From assembly GCF_008801925.2 (NCBI RefSeq), contig NZ_CP062804.1:372001-436000 (forward strand): a DNA stretch of 64,000 nucleotides, given 5' to 3'. The notes below the pieces were generated by a model. The model did no database searches and had not been told where the DNA came from. It saw only the letters and a program-made list of their open reading frames with translations. The position numbers and the translations under genes are program-made. Shown here in pieces: positions 43,003-51,803 of this stretch (within the stretch, counting starts at the first letter, position 1; each line of letters begins with the position of its first letter). This DNA comes from Cupriavidus basilensis (GTDB lineage Bacteria; Pseudomonadota; Gammaproteobacteria; Burkholderiales; Burkholderiaceae).

Positions 43003-44705
43003 ACGCGATTGACCCGATTTTCTCGACTGCCTCGCGCAGCGCCCGGCTGCGCCAGATGATTGTCGGCAACGAGCTGGAATTCATGATGGAAGCCCACAAC
43101 GGGCTGTCCGCGCGCATCGTGCGCGAGGCCGGGTTCAAGGCCATCTGGGGTTCGGGCCTGGCGATTTCCGCCCAGTACGGCGTGCGCGACAACAACGAAG
43201 CCAGCTGGACCCAGGTGGTCGACACGCTGGAGTTCATGGCCGACGCCAGCGACCTGCCGATCCTGCTGGACGGTGACACCGGCTACGGCAACTTCAACAA
43301 TGTGCGCCGCCTGGTGCGCAAGCTCGAGCAGCGCGGCATTGCCGGCGTGTGCATCGAGGACAAGCAGTTTCCCAAGACCAACAGCTTCATCGACGGCGAG
43401 CGCCAGCCGCTGGCCGAGATCGATGAGTTCTGCGGCAAGATCAAGGCCGGCAAGGATTCGCAGTCGGACGACAACTTCTCCATCGTCGCCCGCGTGGAAG
43501 CCCTGATCGCAGGCTGGGGCATGGACGAAGCCCTGCGCCGCGCCGAGGCCTATCGCCAGGCCGGCGCCGACGCCATCCTGATCCACAGCAAGCTGTCGCG
43601 CCCGGACGAGATCCTGCAGTTCGCGCGCGAGTGGGCCGGCCGGGGCCCGCTGGTGATCGTGCCGACCAAGTACTACAGCACCCCGACCGAAGCCTTCCGC
43701 AAGGCTGGCATCAGCGTGGTGATCTGGGCCAACCACCTGATCCGCGTGGCGGCATCCTCGATGCAGGCCGTGGCCAAGGAAATCCACGACAGCGAGACGC
43801 TGGTCAACGTGGAAGACCGCATCGCCACCGTCAACGAGATCTTCCGCCTGCAGGACGCCGACGAATACTCGACTGCCGAGAAGATCTACCTGTCCGGCTC
43901 GCAAGCGCCGGGCGCGGCGGTGGTGCTGGCGGCCGGCCGCGGCACCGGCCTGGAGCCCCTTACCGAGGACCGTCCCAAGGTCATGCTGCCCGTGGCCGGC
44001 AAGCCGCTGCTGCGCTGGCTGGTGGACGCGTTCAAGAAGCAGTCGATCAACGACATCACCGTGGTGGGCGGCTACCAGGCCAAGGCCATCGACACGGCCG
44101 GCATCAAGCTGGTGGTCAACGAGCAATACGCCCAGACCGGCGAGCTGGCCTCGCTGGCATGCGCCGTCGACGGCTTGCAGACGGATACCGTGATCGCCTA
44201 CGGCGACCTGCTGTTCCGCAGCTATATCCTGCGCGACCTGCTGGAGAGCGACGCGCCGTTCAGCGTGGTGGTGGATTCGTCGCTGACCACGGAGTCGAAC
44301 CAGAGCGTGCGCGACTTCGCCTATTGCTCCGCGCCCGACGACCGTGACCTGTTCGGCCAGAAGATCCTGCTGCGCCATGTGTCGAGCAAGGGCCAGGAGC
44401 CGGGCGCCGCCCAAGCCCAGGCACCGCACGGGCGCTGGATCGGCCTGCTGAACGTGCGCGGCGAGGGCCGCGTGCGCCTGCAGAAGCTGGTGGCCGAACT
44501 GCGCAAGCGCGACGACTTCAACACGCTGGACATGCCCGCGCTGCTCAACGCGCTGGTCGAAGCCGGCGAAGAGATCGAAGTGAAGTATGTGCACGGCCAC
44601 TGGCGCGGCGTGAACGACCTCGACGACTTCCGCCGCGCGGGCGATTTCGCGCATACGCAGACGCCGTTTGCGGTCGGCGGCACGGACGCAGAGGAAGCCC
44701 GATGA
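42999..44705 (+). CDS. Phosphoenolpyruvate mutase fused to a nucleotidyltransferase
   Basis: A 568-residue fusion. Residues 1-295 are PEP mutase: DGDTGYGN (about 91-98) for Mg, and [11 protein letters not shown] (about 120-130), the signature that separates mutase from lyases. Residues about 303-560 are a nucleotidyltransferase domain ([20 protein letters not shown]). The first half converts phosphoenolpyruvate to phosphonopyruvate; the second probably activates a phosphonate with CTP. The start is GTG at 42999, overlapping the previous stop (GTGA). The stop overlaps the decarboxylase start (ATGA). Confidence 0.94.
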   Translation: MNAIDPIFSTASRSARLRQMIVGNELEFMMEAHNGLSARIVREAGFKAIWGSGLAISAQYGVRDNNEASWTQVVDTLEFMADASDLPILLDGDTGYGNFNNVRRLVRKLEQRGIAGVCIEDKQFPKTNSFIDGERQPLAEIDEFCGKIKAGKDSQSDDNFSIVARVEALIAGWGMDEALRRAEAYRQAGADAILIHSKLSRPDEILQFAREWAGRGPLVIVPTKYYSTPTEAFRKAGISVVIWANHLIRVAASSMQAVAKEIHDSETLVNVEDRIATVNEIFRLQDADEYSTAEKIYLSGSQAPGAAVVLAAGRGTGLEPLTEDRPKVMLPVAGKPLLRWLVDAFKKQSINDITVVGGYQAKAIDTAGIKLVVNEQYAQTGELASLACAVDGLQTDTVIAYGDLLFRSYILRDLLESDAPFSVVVDSSLTTESNQSVRDFAYCSAPDDRDLFGQKILLRHVSSKGQEPGAAQAQAPHGRWIGLLNVRGEGRVRLQKLVAELRKRDDFNTLDMPALLNALVEAGEEIEVKYVHGHWRGVNDLDDFRRAGDFAHTQTPFAVGGTDAEEAR

Positions 44706-45883
44706 TCGAAGCGGCACAGTTTGTCGAGGCCGCGCGTGCGCGCGGCTTCGATTGGTATGCCGGGGTGCCTTGCTCGTATCTCACGCCGTTCATCAACTAC
44801 GTGATGCAGGACCCGTCGCTGCACTACGTGTCGGCGGCAAACGAAGGCGATGCGGTGGCGCTGATCGCCGGCGTGACGCTGGGCGCGCAGGGTGGCCGCC
44901 GTGGCGTCACCATGATGCAGAACTCCGGCCTGGGCAATGCGGTCAGCCCGCTGACCTCGCTCACATGGACGTTTCGCCTGCCGCAGTTGCTGATCGTGAC
45001 CTGGCGCGGGCAGCCGGGCGTGGCTGACGAACCGCAACACGCGCTGATGGGCCCGGTTACCCCGACGATGCTCGACACCATGGAAATCCCGTGGGAAACC
45101 TTCCCGACCGACCCGGCCGAGGTTGGCCCGGCGCTGGATCGCGCGGTGGCGCATATGGATGCCACCGGCCGTCCGTACGCGCTGGTGATGCAAAAGGGCA
45201 GCGTCGCGCCGTATGCACTGAAGCAGCAGGCGCGGCCCGTGCCGCGCCCCAAGTGCACGCCGCTCGCGGGCGCGCAGGGCGCATCGCGCGATGGCCTGCC
45301 AACGCGCCGCGCCGCGCTGCAACGCGTGATCGCGCATACGCCGATGGACAAGACCGTGGTGCTGGCATCGACCGGCTTCTGCGGGCGTGAGCTGTATGCG
45401 CTCGACGACCGAGCCAACCAGCTCTACATGGTGGGTTCGATGGGCTGCCTCACGCCCTTCGCGCTGGGCCTTGCGCTCGCGCGTCCGGACCTCAGCGTGG
45501 TCGCCGTGGACGGCGACGGCGCGGCGCTCATGCGCATGGGCGTGTTCGCCACGCTCGGTGCCTATGGCCCGGGCAACCTCACGCATGTGCTGCTCGACAA
45601 CGGCGCCCATGACTCCACCGGCGGACAGGCGACCGTGTCGCATCATGTCTCGTTTGCCGGCGTGGCGTCCGCCTGCGGCTATGCGTCGGCGGCCGAAGGC
45701 GACCAGCTCGACCTGCTCGACCAGACGCTCACGGCCGCGCCTGCGAGCGCCGCCGGCCCGCGTTTTGTCGCGCTGACGATCAGCGCCGGCACGCCGGATG
45801 GCTTGCCGCGCCCGACCATCACCCCGGTCGATGTGAAGACGCGCCTGGCGCGACACATCGGTGCCGACCAAGGAGGGAAGTAA
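44702..45883 (+). CDS. Phosphonopyruvate decarboxylase (TPP-dependent)
   Basis: A 393-residue TPP enzyme. The N-terminal half carries the catalytic Glu ([10 protein letters not shown]). The TPP-Mg motif is GDG, about 271-273, followed by [13 protein letters not shown]. It converts phosphonopyruvate to phosphonoacetaldehyde, which makes the mutase step irreversible. It is ATGA-coupled to the mutase gene and is followed without a gap by the aminotransferase gene, so it is central to AEP synthesis here. Confidence 0.95.
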   Translation: MIEAAQFVEAARARGFDWYAGVPCSYLTPFINYVMQDPSLHYVSAANEGDAVALIAGVTLGAQGGRRGVTMMQNSGLGNAVSPLTSLTWTFRLPQLLIVTWRGQPGVADEPQHALMGPVTPTMLDTMEIPWETFPTDPAEVGPALDRAVAHMDATGRPYALVMQKGSVAPYALKQQARPVPRPKCTPLAGAQGASRDGLPTRRAALQRVIAHTPMDKTVVLASTGFCGRELYALDDRANQLYMVGSMGCLTPFALGLALARPDLSVVAVDGDGAALMRMGVFATLGAYGPGNLTHVLLDNGAHDSTGGQATVSHHVSFAGVASACGYASAAEGDQLDLLDQTLTAAPASAAGPRFVALTISAGTPDGLPRPTITPVDVKTRLARHIGADQGGK

Positions 45884-46948
45884 ATGCTGCTACTCAATCC
45901 GGGCCCCGTTACCCTGTCGGAACGTGTCCGCCAAAGCTTGCTGCAGCCGGACCTGTGCCACCGCGAAAGCGAGTTCTTCGACCTGCAGGACGAAGCCCGC
46001 GCACGCCTGCTGGACATCTACGAACTGGATCCCGCCGAGTGGGCCGCGGTCCTGATGACCGGCTCCGGCACGGCGGCGGTGGAGAGCATGATCGCCGCGC
46101 TGGTGCCCGAGCAAGGCAAGCTGCTGATCGTCCAGAACGGCGTGTACGGCGAGCGCATCACGCAGATCGCCACGCAGTACCGCATCGCCCATGAGGTCGT
46201 TGCGCACGACTGGATGCAGGCGCCTGATCTTGCCCGCATTGCCGCCGCGCTCGACGCGGACCGCGCGATCACGCACGTGGCGGTGATCCATCATGAAACC
46301 ACCACCGGCCGCCTGAACGACCTCCAGGCACTGGACGCACTGTGCCGCGCGCGCGATGTGCGCCTGCTGGTGGATGGCGTGAGCAGCTTCGGCGCCGAGG
46401 CGATCGATTTCGGCGGCAGCATTGCCGCGGTGGCGGCCACGGCCAACAAGTGCCTGCATGGCGTACCGGGCGCATCGTTCGTCATTGTGCGGCGCAGCGC
46501 GCTGGAGCAAGCCGCCAGCCGGACGTACTACCTCGATCTCGGGCGGCTCGCGCGCTTGCAGGACCAGCGCAATACCCCCTTCACGCCGTCGGTGCATGCC
46601 TATTACGCACTGGTGGAAGCGCTGCGCGAACTGGCGCAAGAGGGTGGCTGGCGCGCCCGCCATGCGCGCTATGCGGCCCTTGCCGAACGCGCGCGCGCCG
46701 GGCTTGAGGCCCTGGGCATGCCGGCCCTGTGGCCGTCGGAACAGTCCTCCGTGGTGCTGCGGGCCTACCGCTTGCCGGCCGGCTTGTCGTATCCCCAGTT
46801 GCACGACGGCCTGAAGGAACGCGGGTTTGTCATCTATGCGGGCCAGGGCGGGCTGTCGGCCGAGCTGTTCCGCATTTCCACGATGGGCAATATCCAGATG
46901 GATGACATCGAGCGCTTGCTGCAAGGTTTCAAGGCGCTGACACAGTAA
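45884..46948 (+). CDS. 2-aminoethylphosphonate aminotransferase (biosynthetic)
   Basis: A 354-residue class V PLP enzyme. The opening MLLLNPGPVTLSERVRQSL is typical, with TGSGTAAVE for PLP phosphate and Lys about 189 in ATANKCLHG for the Schiff base. It interconverts phosphonoacetaldehyde and 2-aminoethylphosphonate with an amino donor. In a cluster with PEP mutase the direction is synthesis, not breakdown. It starts one base after the decarboxylase stop. Confidence 0.93.
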   Translation: MLLLNPGPVTLSERVRQSLLQPDLCHRESEFFDLQDEARARLLDIYELDPAEWAAVLMTGSGTAAVESMIAALVPEQGKLLIVQNGVYGERITQIATQYRIAHEVVAHDWMQAPDLARIAAALDADRAITHVAVIHHETTTGRLNDLQALDALCRARDVRLLVDGVSSFGAEAIDFGGSIAAVAATANKCLHGVPGASFVIVRRSALEQAASRTYYLDLGRLARLQDQRNTPFTPSVHAYYALVEALRELAQEGGWRARHARYAALAERARAGLEALGMPALWPSEQSSVVLRAYRLPAGLSYPQLHDGLKERGFVIYAGQGGLSAELFRISTMGNIQMDDIERLLQGFKALTQ

Positions 46949-47098
46949 TTGCCTGCTGGCATTGGCCGGTGCGTGGTGCGCGCCGGCCACTGTCGTTTTC
47001 GTCATTTTATTTTTGGCGGCAAAGCACTAGCATTAGGCAAGAGAGGCGGGTACCCCGGGCCCCGGGCGAGCGCATCTTGTTCGTGGAGGATCATTGCG

Positions 47099-47785
47099 AT
47101 GCCTCGCCGTTTCCGCCTTCGCTTTGCCCCTGCGGGATGCAACGCCGCCGTACTTGCGGTTTGCGCCGGCTTTGTCGTTGTCCTTGGCGCATCCTTGTCC
47201 ATCACCGCGCCGGCAGCGACACCTGGCGAGAGTCCCGCAGCCGTGGGCGTTGACCGCTCCTCGCCGGACCGCATGGTCCGCGCCGCCGTCGAAGGCGTAC
47301 TCACCACCATCCAGGCCAACGCCGACACCCGTAACGGCGATCTGGACAAGATCACGGCCGTGGTGCGCCGGCAGTTCCTGCCTTATGCCGATTTTCAGCG
47401 CACTACCCGGCTTGCGGTCGGCAGCGCCTGGCGCAGTGCCACGCCGGAGCAGCAGAAGCAGCTTTACGAGCAGTTCCAGACGCTGCTGGTGCGCAGCTAC
47501 GCCTTGTCCCTTTCACAAGTGCGCGAGCAGACGCTGAAGTTTCGCTACAAGGCGCCGCGGACTGCGGGAAATGATGTGGTGGTGGAGACCAGCGTGCTGA
47601 ATAACGGGGATGAGGTGCAGATCGACTATCGGCTGCAGAAGGGCGCGGCGGGGTGGTCGATTTACGATATCAATATGAGTGGGGCTTGGCTGATTGAGGT
47701 TTATCGCAAGCAGTTTGCGGATATTGTGGCAAAAGGGGGGATTGAGGGCCTGGTCAAGTATCTGGCTAGCCATAATGCGGCGTGA
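47099..47785 (+). CDS. MlaC/Ttg2D-like periplasmic phospholipid-binding protein
   Basis: A 228-residue protein with a signal peptide (hydrophobic VLAVCAGFVVVLGASLS, residues about 18-34). An MlaC fold follows: VRRQFLPYADFQRTTRLAVGSAWRSATPEQQKQLYEQF and YALSLSQVREQ. MlaC shuttles phospholipids between inner and outer membranes. It is 150 bases after the aminotransferase with GGAGGATC before the ATG, so it may be a second promoter or the last operon gene. A dedicated carrier beside phosphonolipid genes is suggestive. Confidence 0.9.
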   Translation: MPRRFRLRFAPAGCNAAVLAVCAGFVVVLGASLSITAPAATPGESPAAVGVDRSSPDRMVRAAVEGVLTTIQANADTRNGDLDKITAVVRRQFLPYADFQRTTRLAVGSAWRSATPEQQKQLYEQFQTLLVRSYALSLSQVREQTLKFRYKAPRTAGNDVVVETSVLNNGDEVQIDYRLQKGAAGWSIYDINMSGAWLIEVYRKQFADIVAKGGIEGLVKYLASHNAA

Positions 47786-47852
47786 GCTATCTCGCGTCTT
47801 CCCCCGCGTCGTCCCCCGCGTCGTTCAATGGCCCCATGGTGTGGCGCCTTTA

Positions 47853-49937
47853 TCATCCGGCATCCGATAGCAGCGTGTCGCTGGACAGCGATTCAATCAG
47901 GTTCTCCGCGGACATTGGTCGTCCGAGCAGGAATCCTTGCAGCGAGTTGCATCCAAGCCGCGTCAGGAACTCCTGCTGCGTCGCCGTTTCGACCCCTTCT
48001 GCAACGATATTCAAATTCAGCGTGCGCCCCAGCGCCACAATGGCCGAGACAATCGCCGCATCCTCGGTATTGCGTGACAGGTCCCGGATGAACCCGCGAT
48101 CGATCTTCAGCTCGCTCGCAGGCAGCCGCTTGAGATACAGCAGGCTCGAGTAGCCGGTGCCGAAGTCGTCGATCGAGATGCGCACGCCCATGTCGTGGAG
48201 TTGCTCGAGGATCTTCAGGCTGGCGTCCGCGTCGCGCATCGCCGTGGATTCGGTGACCTCCAGCGTCAGGCAGCATGGCTCCAGGCCATGCCGGGCCAGG
48301 GTGTCGCGCACGGTCGCGATCAGGCTGGCGTGCCGGAACTGCAGCGCCGAGAGGTTGACCGCCATGGTCCACTCGGGGCGGCCCTCGTTGCGCCACGCCC
48401 GCATCTGCCGGCAGGCTTCGTCCAGGATCCAGTCCCCGATCGGCACGATCAGGCCGGTTTTCTCCGCGAGGGGGATGAACTGGTCCGGGGCGATCAGGCC
48501 GCGCGTGGGGTGCATCCAGCGCACCAGGGCTTCCACGCCGACTATCGGGCCGTTGGGGGCGGTGAGCTTGGGCTGGTACTGCAGGGTTAGCTCACGGCGT
48601 TCCAGCGCCATGCGCATGTCCTGCACCAGCTGAAGCTGCTCGTGCACGTTGGCGTTCATCGATGCTTCGAAGAAGCAGATGGTGTTGCGGCCCAGCGCCT
48701 TGGCGTGATACATCGCCGCGTCGGCGTTGGTCAGCAAGTCGTGCTGGAGCTCGCCATCGCCGGGGTACATGGCGATGCCGATGCTGGTGGAGACTCGCAA
48801 CTCGCGGCCGGCTACCTGGAAGGGCTCGCGCATGGCGCTGAGCACCTTTTCGGCAAGGGTGGCGGCATCCGCCGGCTCGTTGACGCCGGCCAGCAGCACG
48901 AACTCGTCGCCGCCCAGCCGTGCAATGGTGTCTTGCGAGCGGACATTGGCGCCGATGCGCCGCGCGACTTCCACCAGCAACTGATCGCCGATGGGATGGC
49001 CGTAGGCGTCGTTGACCGCCTTGAAGCCGTCCAGGTCCATGAACATCAGGGCGAAGCGGCTCTTCTCCCGCGTGGCGCCCTGGATTGCCTGCTCGAGCCG
49101 GTCTTCCAGCAGTACCCGGTTGGGGAGCTTGGTGAGGTTGTCGTGCAGCGCCAGGTAGGTCAGTTCCTGGTTGGCTTCGGCGAGCGAGACGGCCAGCAAG
49201 GAAGTGCGGGCTTCCAGGCGCATGTCGAGCACCGAGGTGATCAGGGCAATCGCCAGCACGGCCAGCGTGACGACGATGATCACCACGGCCAGCCAGCCGG
49301 AGTCCATGCCGTCGCGCGCCGCGCCGCAGACGGCGCCGATCGGGAATTGCGCAGCCGCCATGCCGGTGTAGTGCATCCCGGCGATGGCAAAGCCCATCAC
49401 CACCGATGCGCCCGCCCGCAAGGGCCGCACCCAGACGGACTCGCGCCGCAGGTTGAACGCGATCCACAGCGCCGTGCCCGATGCCAGGACCGCAATGACC
49501 ACGGACAGGACGAACAACGAGGGGATGTAATGGATACCCGGCACCATGCGCAGTGCAGCCATGCCGGTGTAGTGCATGCCGGCAACGCCGCTGCCGATCA
49601 ACAAGGCGCCGCCAGCCAGGCGCCGCCACGGCAAGGTCTCCCGGCCCACCAGCCAGAGCGCGAGCGCGGATGACGCGATGGCGATCAGCAGCGAGGCCAC
49701 GGTGATGGGCAGGTCGTAGCCCAGCGGAATCGGCAGGTGGAACGCCAGCATGGCGATGAAGTGCATCGACCAGATGCCGGTGCCCATGGCGCAGGCGCCG
49801 CCCGCCAGCCACCAGTGGGCCGCGCGCCCTTGCGCGGTGGCAATGCGCCCGGCCATGTCCAGGGCGGTGTAGGAGGCCAGCATCGCCACCAGCAGTGAGA
49901 ACAGCACAAGCAAACTGTTGTAGCTACCGGCTTGCAT
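47853..49937 (-). CDS. MHYT-GGDEF-EAL cyclic-di-GMP protein
   Basis: A 694-residue inner-membrane signalling protein. The N-terminal MHYT sensor has repeats SMHFIAML, GMHYTGMAAL and GMHYTGMAAA in helices, thought to bind metal and sense O2, CO or NO. GGDEF is intact (LGGDEFVLL) with DLDGFK. The EAL domain has VEALVRW and the conserved DDFGTGYSSL. So both synthesis and hydrolysis of c-di-GMP look possible. ATG 49937 begins the first MHYT helix. It lies convergent to the phosphonate operon and is probably unrelated. Confidence 0.95.
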   Translation of the reverse strand: MQAGSYNSLLVLFSLLVAMLASYTALDMAGRIATAQGRAAHWWLAGGACAMGTGIWSMHFIAMLAFHLPIPLGYDLPITVASLLIAIASSALALWLVGRETLPWRRLAGGALLIGSGVAGMHYTGMAALRMVPGIHYIPSLFVLSVVIAVLASGTALWIAFNLRRESVWVRPLRAGASVVMGFAIAGMHYTGMAAAQFPIGAVCGAARDGMDSGWLAVVIIVVTLAVLAIALITSVLDMRLEARTSLLAVSLAEANQELTYLALHDNLTKLPNRVLLEDRLEQAIQGATREKSRFALMFMDLDGFKAVNDAYGHPIGDQLLVEVARRIGANVRSQDTIARLGGDEFVLLAGVNEPADAATLAEKVLSAMREPFQVAGRELRVSTSIGIAMYPGDGELQHDLLTNADAAMYHAKALGRNTICFFEASMNANVHEQLQLVQDMRMALERRELTLQYQPKLTAPNGPIVGVEALVRWMHPTRGLIAPDQFIPLAEKTGLIVPIGDWILDEACRQMRAWRNEGRPEWTMAVNLSALQFRHASLIATVRDTLARHGLEPCCLTLEVTESTAMRDADASLKILEQLHDMGVRISIDDFGTGYSSLLYLKRLPASELKIDRGFIRDLSRNTEDAAIVSAIVALGRTLNLNIVAEGVETATQQEFLTRLGCNSLQGFLLGRPMSAENLIESLSSDTLLSDAG

Positions 49938-50111
49938 GGAAGACCTTTCTGGATGTTGACTTGGAACTGCCTGGAGGCCGCCCTGTGCGCGCGCGCCAAG
50001 CGAGCGTGCCAAGGAAAGCGCCAGTACGCCCCTCATATCGACAAGAGGGCGGGCAAGTTTAGTCGAAACCCCAAAAAGATGGGAGCCCGGGGGCCAACTG
50101 GCCCCCGGCGA

Positions 50112-51437
50112 TCAGTGCCGTGGCTCGGCCTTTGGCACGCCCGCCCACATGGCGACGCCGCTGGCCAGCAGCAACCCCGCGAGCAGGTACAGCGCGTTGT
50201 CCATGCTGCCTGTGTGCGTCTTGATTTGCCCGATCACCCACGGGCTGACGATGCCGCTGGTTATGCCGATGCTGCTGATAAAGGCAATGCCGGCGGCGGC
50301 GGTGTGGGCTGGCAGGTGGCTTGGCGGCAAGGACCAGAAGATCGGCAGCGCGGCGAAGATCAGCACGCACGCGGCGGACAGCAGCGCGAGCATCGCCGCG
50401 AAGCTGGGCAGGTGCAGGGTCAGCAGCGCCAGTGCCAGCGCGCCGCCCACCGTGCAGGCGACGAAATGGCGATGCCGCTCGCCGTGCCGGTCGGAGTGGC
50501 GGGCGATCAGGATCAGGCCGACGGCGCCGACGGCGTTCGGGATGACGGAGTAAAGACTGATGGACATCACATCGGTGATGCCGAAGTCCCGGATCATCAG
50601 GGGCATCCAGAAGCTCAGCGTCAGCGAGCCGCAGGTCAGCGCGAAGTAAATGAAGGCAAAGAGGTAGATACGCGGGTTGCGCAACGCCGCGATGAGCGCG
50701 CCAAACGAGTGCGCGCGCGTGGCCTGTCCGGCCGGCCCGTTCTGCGCGGCGAGCAATGCCTTCTCCGGGGCGGTGAGCCAGTTCGCCTGCTGCGGGCCAT
50801 CGACCAGGAACACTGCGGCGGCGAGCCCGAGCAAGATGGCGGGTGCGCCTTCGATGGCAAACATCCACTTCCAGCCATAGAGCCCGAGCACGCCGGCCAT
50901 GTCGCGCATGATCCAGCCCGACACCAGCCCGCCCAGCACGCCGGCCACGGCAACGCCCGCGAAGAAAATGGCCATCACGGCGGCGCGCCGCCGCGCCGGG
51001 AACCAGTAAGTCAGGTACAGCACGATGCCGGGGAAGAAGCCAGCTTCGAACACGCCCAGCAGGAAGCGCAACGTATAGAAGTGCGTGGGTGTCGACACCC
51101 ACATCATGCCGACCGACGCCAGGCCCCACAGCAGCATGATGCGGGTGAAGGTGCGGCGCGCGCCAAAGCGGGCCAGCAACATGTTGCTGGGCACCTCGCA
51201 CAGCACGTAACCCACATAGAACACGGCGGCGCCCAGCCCGTACATCGCATCGCTGAAGCCCAGGTCCTGCTTCATCTGCAGCTGGGCAAAGCCGATATTG
51301 ATCCGGTCGAGGAAGGAGATGACGTAGCAGACAAAGAGGAAAGGGATGATGCGCAGCCAGATCTTGCGATAGAGCGCGTCTTCGTCGCGGGCAGCACGAG
51401 CCGGGGGCGCAATGGCCCCTGCAGAGGAATAGGTCAT
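50112..51437 (-). CDS. MFS transporter, ACS type
   Basis: A 441-residue, 12-helix MFS permease with the ACS signature SFLDRINIGFAQLQM in helix 1 and TFTRIMLLWG between helices. It is the last gene of the aromatic-type cassette (MBL hydrolase, FAD hydroxylase, DUF2783, MFS) and should import the cassette's aromatic acid. Start ATG 51437 matches the start of MFS homology. Confidence 0.92.
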   Translation of the reverse strand: MTYSSAGAIAPPARAARDEDALYRKIWLRIIPFLFVCYVISFLDRINIGFAQLQMKQDLGFSDAMYGLGAAVFYVGYVLCEVPSNMLLARFGARRTFTRIMLLWGLASVGMMWVSTPTHFYTLRFLLGVFEAGFFPGIVLYLTYWFPARRRAAVMAIFFAGVAVAGVLGGLVSGWIMRDMAGVLGLYGWKWMFAIEGAPAILLGLAAAVFLVDGPQQANWLTAPEKALLAAQNGPAGQATRAHSFGALIAALRNPRIYLFAFIYFALTCGSLTLSFWMPLMIRDFGITDVMSISLYSVIPNAVGAVGLILIARHSDRHGERHRHFVACTVGGALALALLTLHLPSFAAMLALLSAACVLIFAALPIFWSLPPSHLPAHTAAAGIAFISSIGITSGIVSPWVIGQIKTHTGSMDNALYLLAGLLLASGVAMWAGVPKAEPRH

Positions 51438-51552
51438 GGATTGTCTCCGGGAACGCGGGCCCGGCCGGGCCCTGGATGCCGACGTCTGGTGCGTATTGGC
51501 AATGAGTGGAAGCGGGAAGCGGGCTGTGGGCTGTGGGCCGCGCCCGCTGCAA

Positions 51553-51768
51553 TCAGGCCTGCGCGCTGATCTGCGGCGCCGCACCCTGCCGCGCGAGCTG
51601 CATGGCGGCGGCGAGCGTGTCGTGGTCGCCGATGTGATTTGCGAGCAACAGGATCAATTTCGCATTGGCCGCCTGGCTCTGGCCGTCGTCGAGATTGCGG
51701 TGCATGTCGATCAGGGCTTCGTAGAAGTCGTCGGCGCGCGCCAGGTTGGGTTGGGTGTTGAGTGCCAT
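51553..51768 (-). CDS. DUF2783 small protein
   Basis: A 71-residue all-alpha protein matching the DUF2783 pattern (FYEALIDMHRNLDDGQSQAANAKLILLLANHIGD). DUF2783 genes typically sit next to FAD-dependent aromatic hydroxylases, as here, with the hydroxylase 35 bases upstream. It may be an accessory subunit or chaperone. Confidence 0.85.
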   Translation of the reverse strand: MALNTQPNLARADDFYEALIDMHRNLDDGQSQAANAKLILLLANHIGDHDTLAAAMQLARQGAAPQISAQA

Positions 51769-51803
51769 TGCTGTCTCTCTGACTCAGTATGTCGCGGCGG
51801 GAT

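Noticed and set aside
42975..44717. Long open frame (about 580 codons) on the minus strand opposite the PEP mutase gene
   Set aside because: The plus strand carries intact PEP mutase and nucleotidyltransferase motifs. The antisense frame shows no domain.
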